This document shows positions 10,501-20,903 of a stretch of DNA of 64,000 nucleotides, one piece after another. The notes below the pieces were generated by a model. That model searched no databases. It worked only from the letters and a program-made list of their open reading frames with translations, and was not told where the DNA came from. Origin of the DNA: Dactylis glomerata. Its lineage: Eukaryota; Streptophyta; Magnoliopsida; Poales; Poaceae. The position numbers were made by a program, and so were the translations under genes. The number at the start of each line of letters is the position of its first letter. Position 1 is the stretch's first letter. Where the stretch lies: positions 2,312,191 to 2,376,190 of the forward strand of contig QXEO01000339.1 in NCBI GenBank assembly GCA_007115705.1. Reading direction: 5' to 3'.

Positions 10501-12009
10501 GGTCACGTAACATCGCTAGTAGTGCAACCAACCCTGATGGACAGAATACGCCAAGCGCAGAAAGGAGATAAAGATATTGAGAAGATCAAAGAAAACATGA
10601 AGAAGGACAAAGCTAAAGGCTTTAGCGAAGATGAGCAGGGAACTATCTGGTTTAAGAAACGCATCTGTGTACCTGATGACCCTGATATTAGAAGATTGAT
10701 ATTCCAAGAAGCCCATGAAACCCCATACTCGATTCATCCTAGAAATACCAAGATGTACCTAGACTTGAAAGAAAGATTTTGGTGGAGCAATATGAAGGGA
10801 GACATAGCCGAACATATAGCCAAATGTGATGTGTGCAGTAGAGTGAAAGCTGAACATCAAAAACCAGCCGGACTACTTCAACCACTAAAGGTGCCAGATT
10901 GGAAATGGGATAAAATCGGTATGGACTTCATCACTGGATTACCCCGCACAAAATCGGGATATGACTCAATCTGGGTTATAGTCGACCGTTTGACCAAGGT
11001 AGCTCATTTCATACCTGTAAAGACCACTTATACAAGTGCCAAGTTAGCCGATATCTACATGAAGAGGATAGTGAGCCTCCATGGTGTTCCCAAAAGCATC
11101 GTGTCCGATAGAGGAACCCAATTTACCTCTCACTTTTGGAAACAACTTCATGAGTCACTTGGAACTAGGCTAGAATTCAGCACAGCGTTCCATCCGCAAA
11201 CAGATGGACAAACATAAAGGGTAAACCAAATTTTGGAAGATATGCTGAGAGCATGTGCCCTAGACTACGGGTCTAGTTGGGACGACAACCTGCCTTACGC
11301 AGAGTTTTCCTACAACAACAGCTATCAAGCCAGCATTGAGATGGCACCATTTGAAGCCTTGTACGGCAAGAAATGTACTACGCCCCTACTATGGAGTGGT
11401 GTAGGAGAGCGAAGTTTCTTCGGACCCGATATCATTCAAGAAGCTGAAGAAAAGGTTAAGTTGATCAAGGATAGGCTAAAAATCGCCCAATCACGTCAGA
11501 AGAGCTACGCGGATAGCAAGCGTAGAGAAATCGTCTATGAAGTTGGAGAAAGAGCTTATCTCAGAGTGTCACCCCTTCGTGGTGTTAAGAGATTTGGCAT
11601 TAAGGGTAAATTAGCACCTAGATTTATAGGACCATACAAAGTCCTATCTCGCAAAGGAGAAGTAGCATATGAATTGGAACTACCCGAAATCCTTTCGGCC
11701 ATACATAACGTGTTCCACGTTAGCCAGCTAAAGAAATGCCATCCAGAGATGTCGGAAACATCGTTGTATGATACAGTACCCCTCGAGGAAGTTCAACTAG
11801 AAAGTGACTTGACCTATGAGGAGGAGCCCATCAAGATACTCGAGACAGCAGAAAGAACTACACGCACCAGAACCATCAAGTTCTGCAAAGTACAGTGGAG
11901 TCACCACACGGAAGAGGAAGCCACTTGGGAGCGTGAAGATACCCTTCGAGAAGAACACCCACACCTATTTGCTAGCCTTTCCGAAGCTCGAGGGCGAGCT
12001 TCATCTTAA
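7537..12009 (+). pseudogene. gag-pol: Gag-pol polyprotein with chromodomain; nonsense at the integrase catalytic Glu
   Basis: One frame encodes the replication proteins. In order: gag capsid (about residues 65-255), zinc knuckle CFKCKKNGHYSSSC (about 326-339), aspartic protease LVLFDTGASHSFIS (about 386), reverse transcriptase with VVVFIDDILVYS (about 700), RNase H with VYCDASRQGLGSVLMQDG (about 845), the integrase H2C2 zinc domain ending KCDVCSRVK (about 1105), the DDE core with IGMDFITGLP and SDRGTQF, and a C-terminal chromodomain (EPIKILE, KVQWSHHTEEEATWERED, about 1425-1475). TAA at 11215-11217 replaces the codon expected to encode the catalytic Glu: it stands 35 residues after the Asp of SDRG. 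The frame continues unbroken after it to the stop at 12007-12009. The rest looks intact, so the damage is recent. Confidence 0.93.
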
Positions 12010-12020
12010 GGGGGTTAGTC
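12007..12020 (+). other. Polypurine tract region of the Tekay-like element
   Basis: TAAGGGGGTTAGTC overlaps the gag-pol stop and abuts the 3' LTR. A G-run in this position is the usual plus-strand primer, here followed by a few non-purine bases. Confidence 0.65.
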
Positions 12021-15000
12021 TATCACGACCCAGTTTTTCCAAGATTTAAAATTTCATCATGCATTCATGGCATATTGCATTTCAGAGCCTTTTCCAAAGT
12101 TTTGAACCTTATCCTTCAAAGAATTTTGTCAAATGCCCTTTTCCCAAATTTTAGATACAAAAGGTTTTCAGAAAGAAAGTGTTTTATAAATGAACTCCAT
12201 TGTTATGGAGCTATCTTATATTTTTCCCTTTAGTAAATTTCTTTTGAAAACCAATTAGTGGGAAGATAATGATCTTAACTTCCTATTTAATTGGATTCTA
12301 TGTTCAAAATTTTTATAAATCTTTTCTTCTTCCAATCTTACCACAAGACCTCTGGTTTAGTTTCTAAACATACTTCTAAAGGACCATGTTTGGTCAGCAC
12401 TGTTTTCCTTCAAATCTGAATAGAGGAAACTATTCAAAACTCAAAACACAAAAATCAGAATAAAAGAAAAGGGGAAGCAGAAAAGAGAAAAGGAGGAAAC
12501 AAAATAAAAACGATTTGGACCCCGGGGAACCAAACCGGCCCAGGGAAGAAAACCAGCCCGCGGCCCACTTTCTTCAAACCCGAACCGGTACCTGGCTCTC
12601 TCTCTTCCCTCGCCGATAGGTGGGCCCCACCTGTCATCATCTATCTCCAGCCGTTTCTCTCGCCGGTGATCAAGCCCGAGCAGTAACCCCTCTCCCCTCT
12701 TCAATTTCCTTTATTCCCCGCCTTAATCGATGCATCCCCGCGGCTATAAGTAGCCCGTAGCCTCCTCTCCATTTCCCCCTCCTTTCCTCTCCGAATCGTG
12801 CCCCAAGGCTGCCGGAATCGATCGCCGGACTCCGCAGTCCCTGCGGGCATCCCCGGTAAAATCCGCCAACGACGGTGACCCCCGTACTCCCTCTTGCCTC
12901 CTAAACTCCCTCCCCCGTCCCGGCGCACCTCCCTGACCCCTCCTCGATTTTAATCCTGCAGCTATTCGACGTGGACGTCCTCAACCGAAGAAGTACCGCC
13001 GCCCATCGCTGCTCCAGCCACCTCTCCCTCCCTCACCTGGAAGCACTCGAGTACGCCATCACCACCGTCGAGATCCCCGCGCCCTCCTGCATCTTGTAGT
13101 GACGTCGCCGTGGTCTAGGGATCGCCAGAACCCCACCGACCTTCATCTCCAGTACGCACTCGCCGGAAGGATCATCGGAACCCTAGCACCCCGGTGAGCT
13201 TCTCCCCTCCTTTAACCCCGTCCGTTAGATCGAGATCCAGTGGATCTAATAGAACCACTTAACCGAAGGGGTACTGGACAATCTGGTGCGTCCAGATCCC
13301 TTTTAATCCGACGGCCTTTAAACGTGATCCAACCGAAGGGGTATCAACGAATCAAAAGCAGCCACGTGCAAGCTTCTGGTTTAAACGAAAATTCAAATAG
13401 AAGTTTGAAACCTGATTTGATCCAAGACTTTGAAAAATCATAACTTTTAATCCATAGATCCAAAAATAGCAAATATTATACCGTTGGAATCCTTGGAATG
13501 TGTAGAATCCAATGATTCAATAAAACCTATTATTTTATGGGTTTATTTTGAATCCTTTGGCAGATCTGAATCAAGCCCTTGGATTCGTATTAAATTTGTA
13601 ACTTTTGTTCTGAGAGTCCAAATGCTACAAATTTGTAGTCTATGGAATCCTTGGAACATTTAGAACACACCAGAAGCAAAAGTTTTCAAAGTTAATATGT
13701 GCACAAACTTGCTACGGTTAAAAATGTTCAAATCACCTTTTTCTTTACCATTTGATTTCTAAAAACTATTTTTGAGTAAAACCACTTGCAGTAGCTTCAT
13801 GTTACTGCCACCCAACCAGTGGTAGCCCAGATTTATTTTTGGAGGACAGTACGAACCAGAACTAAATTTTCTAAAGTGCTATCCCGATGCACCAAATACC
13901 CCTTTTGTTATTACCTAGTTATTTAATCCTTAAAATCTTTTCTAACTTCACATTGTTTTTAAAAGCCTCTTGTTCCATCTTTACAACCATTTCACACACT
14001 CACATAGTGTGTGAAATTAAAATGTCATTTGCATACCTGCACACACGCATACATGTCTATGATTGTCATTAGAAATAGAATATTGATTGCTTGATTGTTT
14101 GGATTGAATAGATTGTGAAGAGGAGCAAGGCTACTATTGTAACTGTTGTGAGTGTGCAAGCTGCTACCAAGGCAAGTGACACACATGTTCCCTACCCATT
14201 TTACTTATGCATTAGTAAATTCACCTCTTGTAGTATGCATGATAGGTGTTTTACTCAACTGTTTTATCAAATGCTTAGATCCTAGTAGTGTGTAGCTACC
14301 CCTCAAACCCCACATGATAGGATGCTAAATACTTTGTTAACTTTGATGCCATGCTAAGATCACTTGAAAAGTGTTTTGTGAAAAGTTAATAACTTCAACT
14401 AAAATGAAACACCTGGGTGGATTGGTATGTTGATGGAGGTGGTGTTGAGTGGCGACCTGGGGCTACACTACGTGTAGTTGCTGCCTGGGCGTACACTTGT
14501 GGATGGCCACCCAGGAACAAAGAGATGGCTATGTCTTCCATGCTTAGCGTACTTCCAGTGCAGCCTTATGACATTATGGGCTCTGTCTTGACTGATTAGA
14601 ATGTGGGAGTGCAACTAGGCGCGAGAAGATGGTGGTAGATGAATTATAGGTTGGGAGCGGATCTTGCCAGTTAGTTGCCCTCTCCTTCTAAAAGGTCTCG
14701 TTTCAATTCATGTATGGGCATGAAATGAATCGTAAGGTGAAAGTGCACAACCCTTGCAAGGTGTTTAAATCTAATCGATTAGCCGTGTCCTCGGTTATGG
14801 ACAATTGAGTCTCTAGACATGGAATGTACGGAATAATCTCATCACCGATTCTGAATTTATTAAAATTTTGTCTAGAAACCCTAGGCCGGAACTAAGGACC
14901 ATACACTCCGAGGGGTGGTGGTGCCTGAGGTTCCAACTTTGTTGGATTACGCCCAGTGCTACATAACTTGCAACTATGTAGTATTTGGGGGTTATTTCAA

Positions 15001-15508
15001 CCCTTTAAAAATAAAATTCTTTGAATTAAAATCTTGACTTAAAATAGGACAAAATTGGCTTTATGCAAATCTAGCCCAGAGATCCACCAGCCAAATAGCA
15101 TGTAGCTAGATCTTTCACAACTGCCACCAAATAAGTGTCATTTGCCAGTACATCATTGTACTGACCCCCATACTTGGGGCTGCATAATCAAATGTGCAGG
15201 TTCTTCCGATGAGGAGTGAAGTGTTAGGATCTCGAGTCTGCATACCAACATGACTGCCTGTGGCGCATGCTGAAGATGGAGGCTCGCTACTATTATATTA
15301 CCGTTGTGCTTAAGTTGAACTCTGTTTACCCTTGTCGGTCTATGTGACCAAGGAACTTGTAATAATCGTGAGACTTATGTATCTGGATCTGCGTGTAATC
15401 TCGATACTATGTGATGAATACTATATTTTGTTCTGTGGTGCTATCATTGATCCAGGGAATAGCACATAACACAGGTGTTCCGCCTTAAGCCAAAGGTGGG
15501 GCGTCACA
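12021..15508 (+). repeat. 3' LTR of the nested Tekay-like element
   Basis: It is the same length as 2646-6133 (3488 bp) and nearly identical. It starts TATCACGACC, so the terminal TG has become TA, and it ends GGGGCGTCACA. Several of the differences from the 5' copy are C/T or A/G changes at CpG sites. The TATA box copy is at 12745. ORFs such as 13240-13443 and 14417-14599 are LTR shadows also present in the first copy. Confidence 0.95.
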
Positions 15509-15513
15509 ACAAA

Positions 15514-18500
15514 CCTTGTGTGTTTCACACATTCCAGCCGGGTAAGCCGGCAAACCATTTGACAAGGAACTATTCGTGGCTGGACGACATATTGGCAGGT
15601 CGTGCAGGTCCTTGGGGACTGGCTAGACCACCTGTCCCGGCAGCCCCATCGCCGTTGACAGGTGCGAATACAGTGGCAGTCCCACCCAGGCCGGTTAATC
15701 CCGGGAATCAGAGCAACGCCGGAAATGCCGGCGTAAATCAAGTTGACCAGAGCTATAATCCAGAATATAACGCCGGAGGCCCAGGAGCGGGCCAGAATGA
15801 GTACAAGGAGTATGATCAGAGCTACATGGTCTTTGAGACCGAGAGAACAGACAAGCAGAGCTTGTATCGGCGGTGTCTGGAGGTGAATGCCGTTATGTCG
15901 GCTGTGCCGAAGCTGATGTACTGGTCTGACCAGGCTGTTGGTTGGGACAGGGCAGATCATCCCCGGATCATGCCAAATCCCGGCGGATATGCTCTGGTGA
16001 TGGATCCGACATTTGTCGGGCCGGCTAATAACGTGAGGTTCAGCAAGGTCCTCATTGATAATGGAAGCAGCATCAACATCATGTATCGGGATACGATGGA
16101 GAAGCTGGGCATCAAGGAAAATATGCTGGAACCAAGCAAGACCACGTTCCACGGCATTGTGCCGGGACTTTCGTGTGCGCCGATGGGCAAGATCCGGATG
16201 GATGTCATGTTTGGCAGCCGGGATAACTGCAGGGGGGAAAACCTCATGTTCGAGGTGGTTGATCTGGAGAGCCCCTACCATGCTTTGCTGGGTAGGCCGG
16301 CATTGGCAAAGTTCATGGCCTCTACGCATGTTGCGTACCTAAAGATGAAGATGCCGGGACCCAAAGGAGTGATCACCATCATTGGTGATTACAAGCGTTC
16401 GATGGCATGTGCCACCGCCGGATCTAATCTGGCCGAGACTCTGATCATTGCAGAGGAGAGGAAGAGGCTCAAGCGAGCAGTGGAGATTGCTGAGACGGTC
16501 GTGGCCGGCAAATCTATGCCGGGCATGACAAATCCCAGTGGCAGCGCTTCTTTTCAAGTGAGTAAGGAAGTCAAAAAGGTGCCTCTGGATGAAGCTTTCC
16601 CGGAGCGCCATGCCCTCGTAGGGGCAAGTTTGGATCCCAAATAGGAAAGCGAGCTCATCAGCTTCCTCCGTGAGAATCGGGATATCTTTGCATGGTCTAC
16701 TTCGGACTTGCAAGGTGTGCCGAGGGAGCTGGCTGAGCACGCATTGCATGTGAGACCGGATGCTAAGCCGGTGAAGCAGCCGCTCCGGCAGAATGCCGGC
16801 GACAGAAGGAAAGCCATTTGGGACGAAGTGGCCAGGCTCTTAGCCTCTGGCTTTATCAAAGAAGTGCTTCATCCGGATTGGGTGTCTAATCCGGTTTTGG
16901 TGGAAAAGAAGAAAGATGAGCCTGCCATAGTGAAAGTATGGCGGATGTGTGTTGATTACACCAACTTGAACAAGGCATGTCCTAAAGATCCATTCCCGCT
17001 GCCTCGGATCGATCAAGTGATTGATTCCACAGCTGGATGTGAGCTGCTATCATTTGTAGATGCCTATTCTGGTTTTCACCAGATCCCTTTGTATGAGCCG
17101 GATCAAATAAAGACATCCTTTATTACCCCGTACGGGGCTTATTGCTATCTCACTATGCCGTTCGGTTTAAGAAATGCCGGCGCAACTTACCAAAGGTGTA
17201 TGCAGAAATGTCTGCACGATCAGATAGATAAAAATGTGCAGGTATATGTCGACGATATCGTCATAAAAACCAAGGAGAGCAAGACTCTCATAGATGATCT
17301 CCGGGAAACCTTTGGGAACCTGAGGAGATTCCGGATGAAGCTGAATCCGGCTAAGTGCACCTTTGGTGTGCTGGCGGGCAAGTTGCTCGGCTTCCTTGTC
17401 TCCAGCCGGGGTATTGAGGTGAATCCCGGCAAGATTCATGCCATAGAAAGGATGAAGCCGCCGACAGATTTGAGGGAAGTACAGAAGTTCACTGGGTGTC
17501 TCGCATCCCTGAGCCGCTTCATAAGCCGGCTGGGAGAGAAAGCTCTGCCGTTATACCAGTTGATGAAGAAGTCCGACACTTTTGTCTGGACAACGCAATC
17601 AGATGCAGCTTTCAAGGAATTGAAACAGTTGTTGTCAACAGCGCCAGTATTAGCGTCTCCAATGCCCCGGGAGCCAATGTTGCTCTATATAGCAGCAACC
17701 AATCGAGTTGTCAGTACTGTGGTGGTAGTAGAGCGAGAGGAAGGAGGCAAAACCGTGCAGCGGCCGGTATATTATCTGAGTGAAGTCCTCTCCACCTCAA
17801 AGCAAAACTACCCCCACTATCAGAAGATGACCTATGGTGTCTATATGGCAGCCAAGAAGCTCAAGCATTACTTCCAAGAGCATCCAATCCGGGTAGTGGC
17901 CGAGGCCCCTATCTCGGAAATTATAAACAACAAAGATGCCAGCGGCCGGATAGCAAAGTGGGCAATAGAGCTTTCACCATATACACCTCAGTACGATAAG
18001 AGGGATACAATCAAGTCCCAGGTCTTGGCTGATTTCTTTATTGACTGGGCCGAGATACAATACGAGCCGCCATTGCCAGATGCAAATTATTGGAGGATGC
18101 ATTTCGATGGGTCCAAGACAATCCATGGCTTGGGTGCCGGCATAGTACTCAGTTCACCAAAGAATGACCAATTGAGATATGTCCTGCAGATTCATTTTGC
18201 AGCATCAAATAATGTGGCGGAATACGAGGCGCTTGTGCATGGCCTGAAGGTGTCTAAGGACATAGGAATTCGCCGGATTATGTGCTTCGGTGATTCTGAC
18301 TTAGTGATTCAGCAGTGTTCCGGCATATGGGACGCGCATGATGCAAACATGGCATCCTACCGTTTCCTGGTGCAGCAGTTAAGTGGTTACTTTGAAGGTT
18401 GTGAGTTCCGGCACGTTCTCCGGGCTCAGAATGACGTAGCCGATGCATTGTCCAAGCTGGGGTCTTCCCGAGATTCAATCCCGCCCGGCATTTCATTGGA

Positions 18501-20130
18501 GCATCTCAGGAAGCCGTCAATCAAGCCCTCGCCGGAGTCATCTTCCATTTATGTCCCGCCAGGCCCAGATGAGGCAACCCCAATGGAAGTAGATGCCGGA
18601 GCCGGTTCAGATAACCCGGGGGCTGTTCCCACAGTCCCGGGGACTGGGCCGGCATATGCAATAAGCGCGGTATTCCGGAGGAGACATAGAGGCAAGGGTA
18701 AGATGTGCCAGGAGGTTGTGCCGGTATACCCGGGGACTGCTCCGGCATACCCGGGGACTGATCCTTCAGTCTTGGGGACTTCGCAGCCCATGGAGGTCGA
18801 TTATGTGTCGGTCGAAATGATGGAGATAGATCAGGCAGTGTTCACTGTCAGGGAAGTGCCCTCATGGGCACGTCCTATTATGAACTTCTTGGTGGATGGC
18901 CAAGTGCCGGCGGATGAAACCGAGGCCCGCCGGGTTATAAGGAGATCCAAAGCGTATACCATCATCAACAAAGAAATATACAAGAGAAGTGCCACCGGAG
19001 TATTGCAGAGATGTGTCGAATCTGAGGAAGGTCTGGAGATGCTCCGGGAAATTCACCAGGGGGAGTGTGGTCACCATGCTTCATCCAGGGCATTGGTGGC
19101 AAAGGTATTCCGGCATGGGTTCTATTGGCCAACGGCACTGCACGAAGCAGAAAACTTGGTCCGGAAGTGTAATGGGTGTCAAAGATATGCCCACCAGATT
19201 CATCAGCCGGCATCTGCCTTGAAGACTATCCCAATAACCTGGCCCTTTGCTGTTTGGGGCCTGGATATGGTCGGGGCTTTTAAGCCGGCCAGAGGAAAGA
19301 TGACCCATATCCTGGTCATGGTGGACAAGTTCACCAAGTGGATTGAAGTGAAGCCCATAAGCAAGTGTGATGGTCACACAGCAGTGAAATTCTTAAAGGA
19401 TATAATCTTGAGATATGGTGTTCCTCATAGCATCATCACTGACAATGGGTCAAACTTTGCCCAAGGGCCATTTGCCAGATTTTGTGAGGAGGTGGGAATC
19501 CGGCTGGACGTTGCGTCGGTTGCCCACCCTTGTGCCAATGGCCAAGTAGAGAGATCGAATGGGCTAGTATTATCCGGCATAAAACCCCGGCTGATAGAGC
19601 CCCTGGAGAAAACTCCGGGATGTTGGCTAGATGAGCTGCCAGCAGTGCTGTGGAGTTTAAGAACAACTCCGAATAGATCAACAGGCTACACACCATTTTT
19701 CCTGGTGTATGGAGCAGAAGCTGTGCTTCCAACAGATGTAATACATGATGCACCAAGAATAGTGCTATATACTGAGGAAGAGGCTAAAGAAGCCAGAGAA
19801 AATGATGTTGATCTGCTAGAGGAAGCAAGGGAAATAACTCTGTCAAGAACAGCAGTGTATCAGCAGAACCTCAGACGCTATCATGCGCAGAAGGTAAATC
19901 CAAGGAGATTTCAAGAGGGAGATCTAGTACTCCGGCTAAAGCAAGGAACAGAAGGCCGGCATAAGTTAACTCCTCCATGGGAGGGGCCATTCATTGTGAG
20001 CAGAGCTCTGCACAATGATGCCTACTATCTTATAGATGCGCAGGACCCCAAGAAGGATAAGGCGGACAGGTCCGGAGAAGAAACCAAGAGGCCATGGAAC
20101 ATAGCTCTACTCCACCCCTTTTACTCCTGA
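15514..20130 (+). pseudogene. pol: Pol of the Tat element: protease, RT, RNase H, archaeal-type RNase H, integrase
   Basis: This continues the gag frame after the nested insertion. The segment 15514-16641 carries the gag tail and a protease with the active-site variant VLIDNGSSINIMY. TAG at 16642-16644 interrupts (context DPK-stop-ESEL). The frame then runs open to 20130. RT shows FVDAYSGFHQIP and VYVDDIVIKT. The gypsy RNase H follows with SKQNYPHYQKMTYGVYMAAK. An additional RNase H has MHFDGSKTIHGLGAGIVLSS and RAQNDVADALSKLGS. A repetitive spacer (about 18560-18800) with repeated PGT units precedes integrase, which has CNGCQ, GLDMVGAFKPARGK, IITDNGSNF and NGQVERSNG with D,D(35)E spacing intact. 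Apart from the single TAG and the split from gag, I see no damage, so this pol could have been active shortly before the chromovirus landed. Confidence 0.93.
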
Positions 20131-20903
20131 GCAGAACAATGTATGTATTTCCATATTTTGCTTTGTGTGCCGGCGCGTTTATGCCGGCACAAGACTAGTG
20201 AATGAAATGCCGGCATCCCGAAGAGAGCGGGCACTGCCTCCGAGATATGCTGTTTGTTTATTTACAGTTTTTGCTATATGCCGGCTGGCTTGATTTGAAT
20301 GTTTCCTATGTCGGCCTAGTAATGTGTCGGCACCAAAGGCCACTCTTCGACCTAGCTGCTGTCCGAAACCCGGCTTCATGGCTAGCGAGAGTAGATGCCG
20401 GAGATTGTCTACACATGGAAAACGGCTAAGGAAATGTAAAGCAAGCGAACCGACATTTTTGTTAAAACTAAAGTTAAAATTTGAAGTGTCGGATGATTTG
20501 AAGTCTAAGTTTCAAAGTTAAAGTACTGTATGTTCAATGAAGCAACCTTGAGACTCATACGTCGAAAGCCAATTAAGGTAGACAAGTAGCCAAGGTTGTG
20601 AACTTGAGGAAATAGGAAAACAACTCGGTGACTTAGCCAAAAGATGATCCGGCATTAGAAACAAGCAAACCAAGATAAAACTTGTTCAGGTAGCAAACCA
20701 AAGGAAATTAAACGTGTATATTACATCTGCACCCGGCATACCGGGGATCTGATAAAGCTTAAAGTGTTTGTGCTGCAAAGTCAAGGAGCAGCGGCAGAAG
20801 CAGAGGCGCCGGCTGGTGGAGCAGTGGCGGTGGAAATGTCGGCTTCAGGAGTGCCGGACCCAGCAGATGGAATTGAGCCATCACCTCCGCCCGGGGCAGA
20901 CCC
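20131..20903. other. Spacer between Tat pol and the 3' end of the antisense gene
   Basis: There is no credible coding sequence on either strand. The stretch has many GCCGGCAT-like words and AT-rich patches. It should hold the 3' UTR and poly(A) site of the antisense gene, and convergent transcripts would overlap here. Confidence 0.6.

Larger units (their letters stand above)
2646..15508 (+). mobile_element. Complete Tekay/Del-like chromovirus (Ty3/gypsy), nested in the Tat element
   Basis: The element is 12,863 bp: two LTRs of exactly 3488 bp, a tRNA-Met-type primer site, an extra coiled-coil ORF, gag-pol with a C-terminal chromodomain, and a polypurine tract. Target duplication ACAAA flanks it. 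By eye the LTRs differ at about 15 positions (roughly 0.4 percent), so insertion is recent relative to the other elements here. The coding frame has one nonsense codon, in the integrase. The long LTR with internal GC-rich promoter island and the chromodomain point to the Tekay/Del lineage; the family name within it is not determined. Confidence 0.95.
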
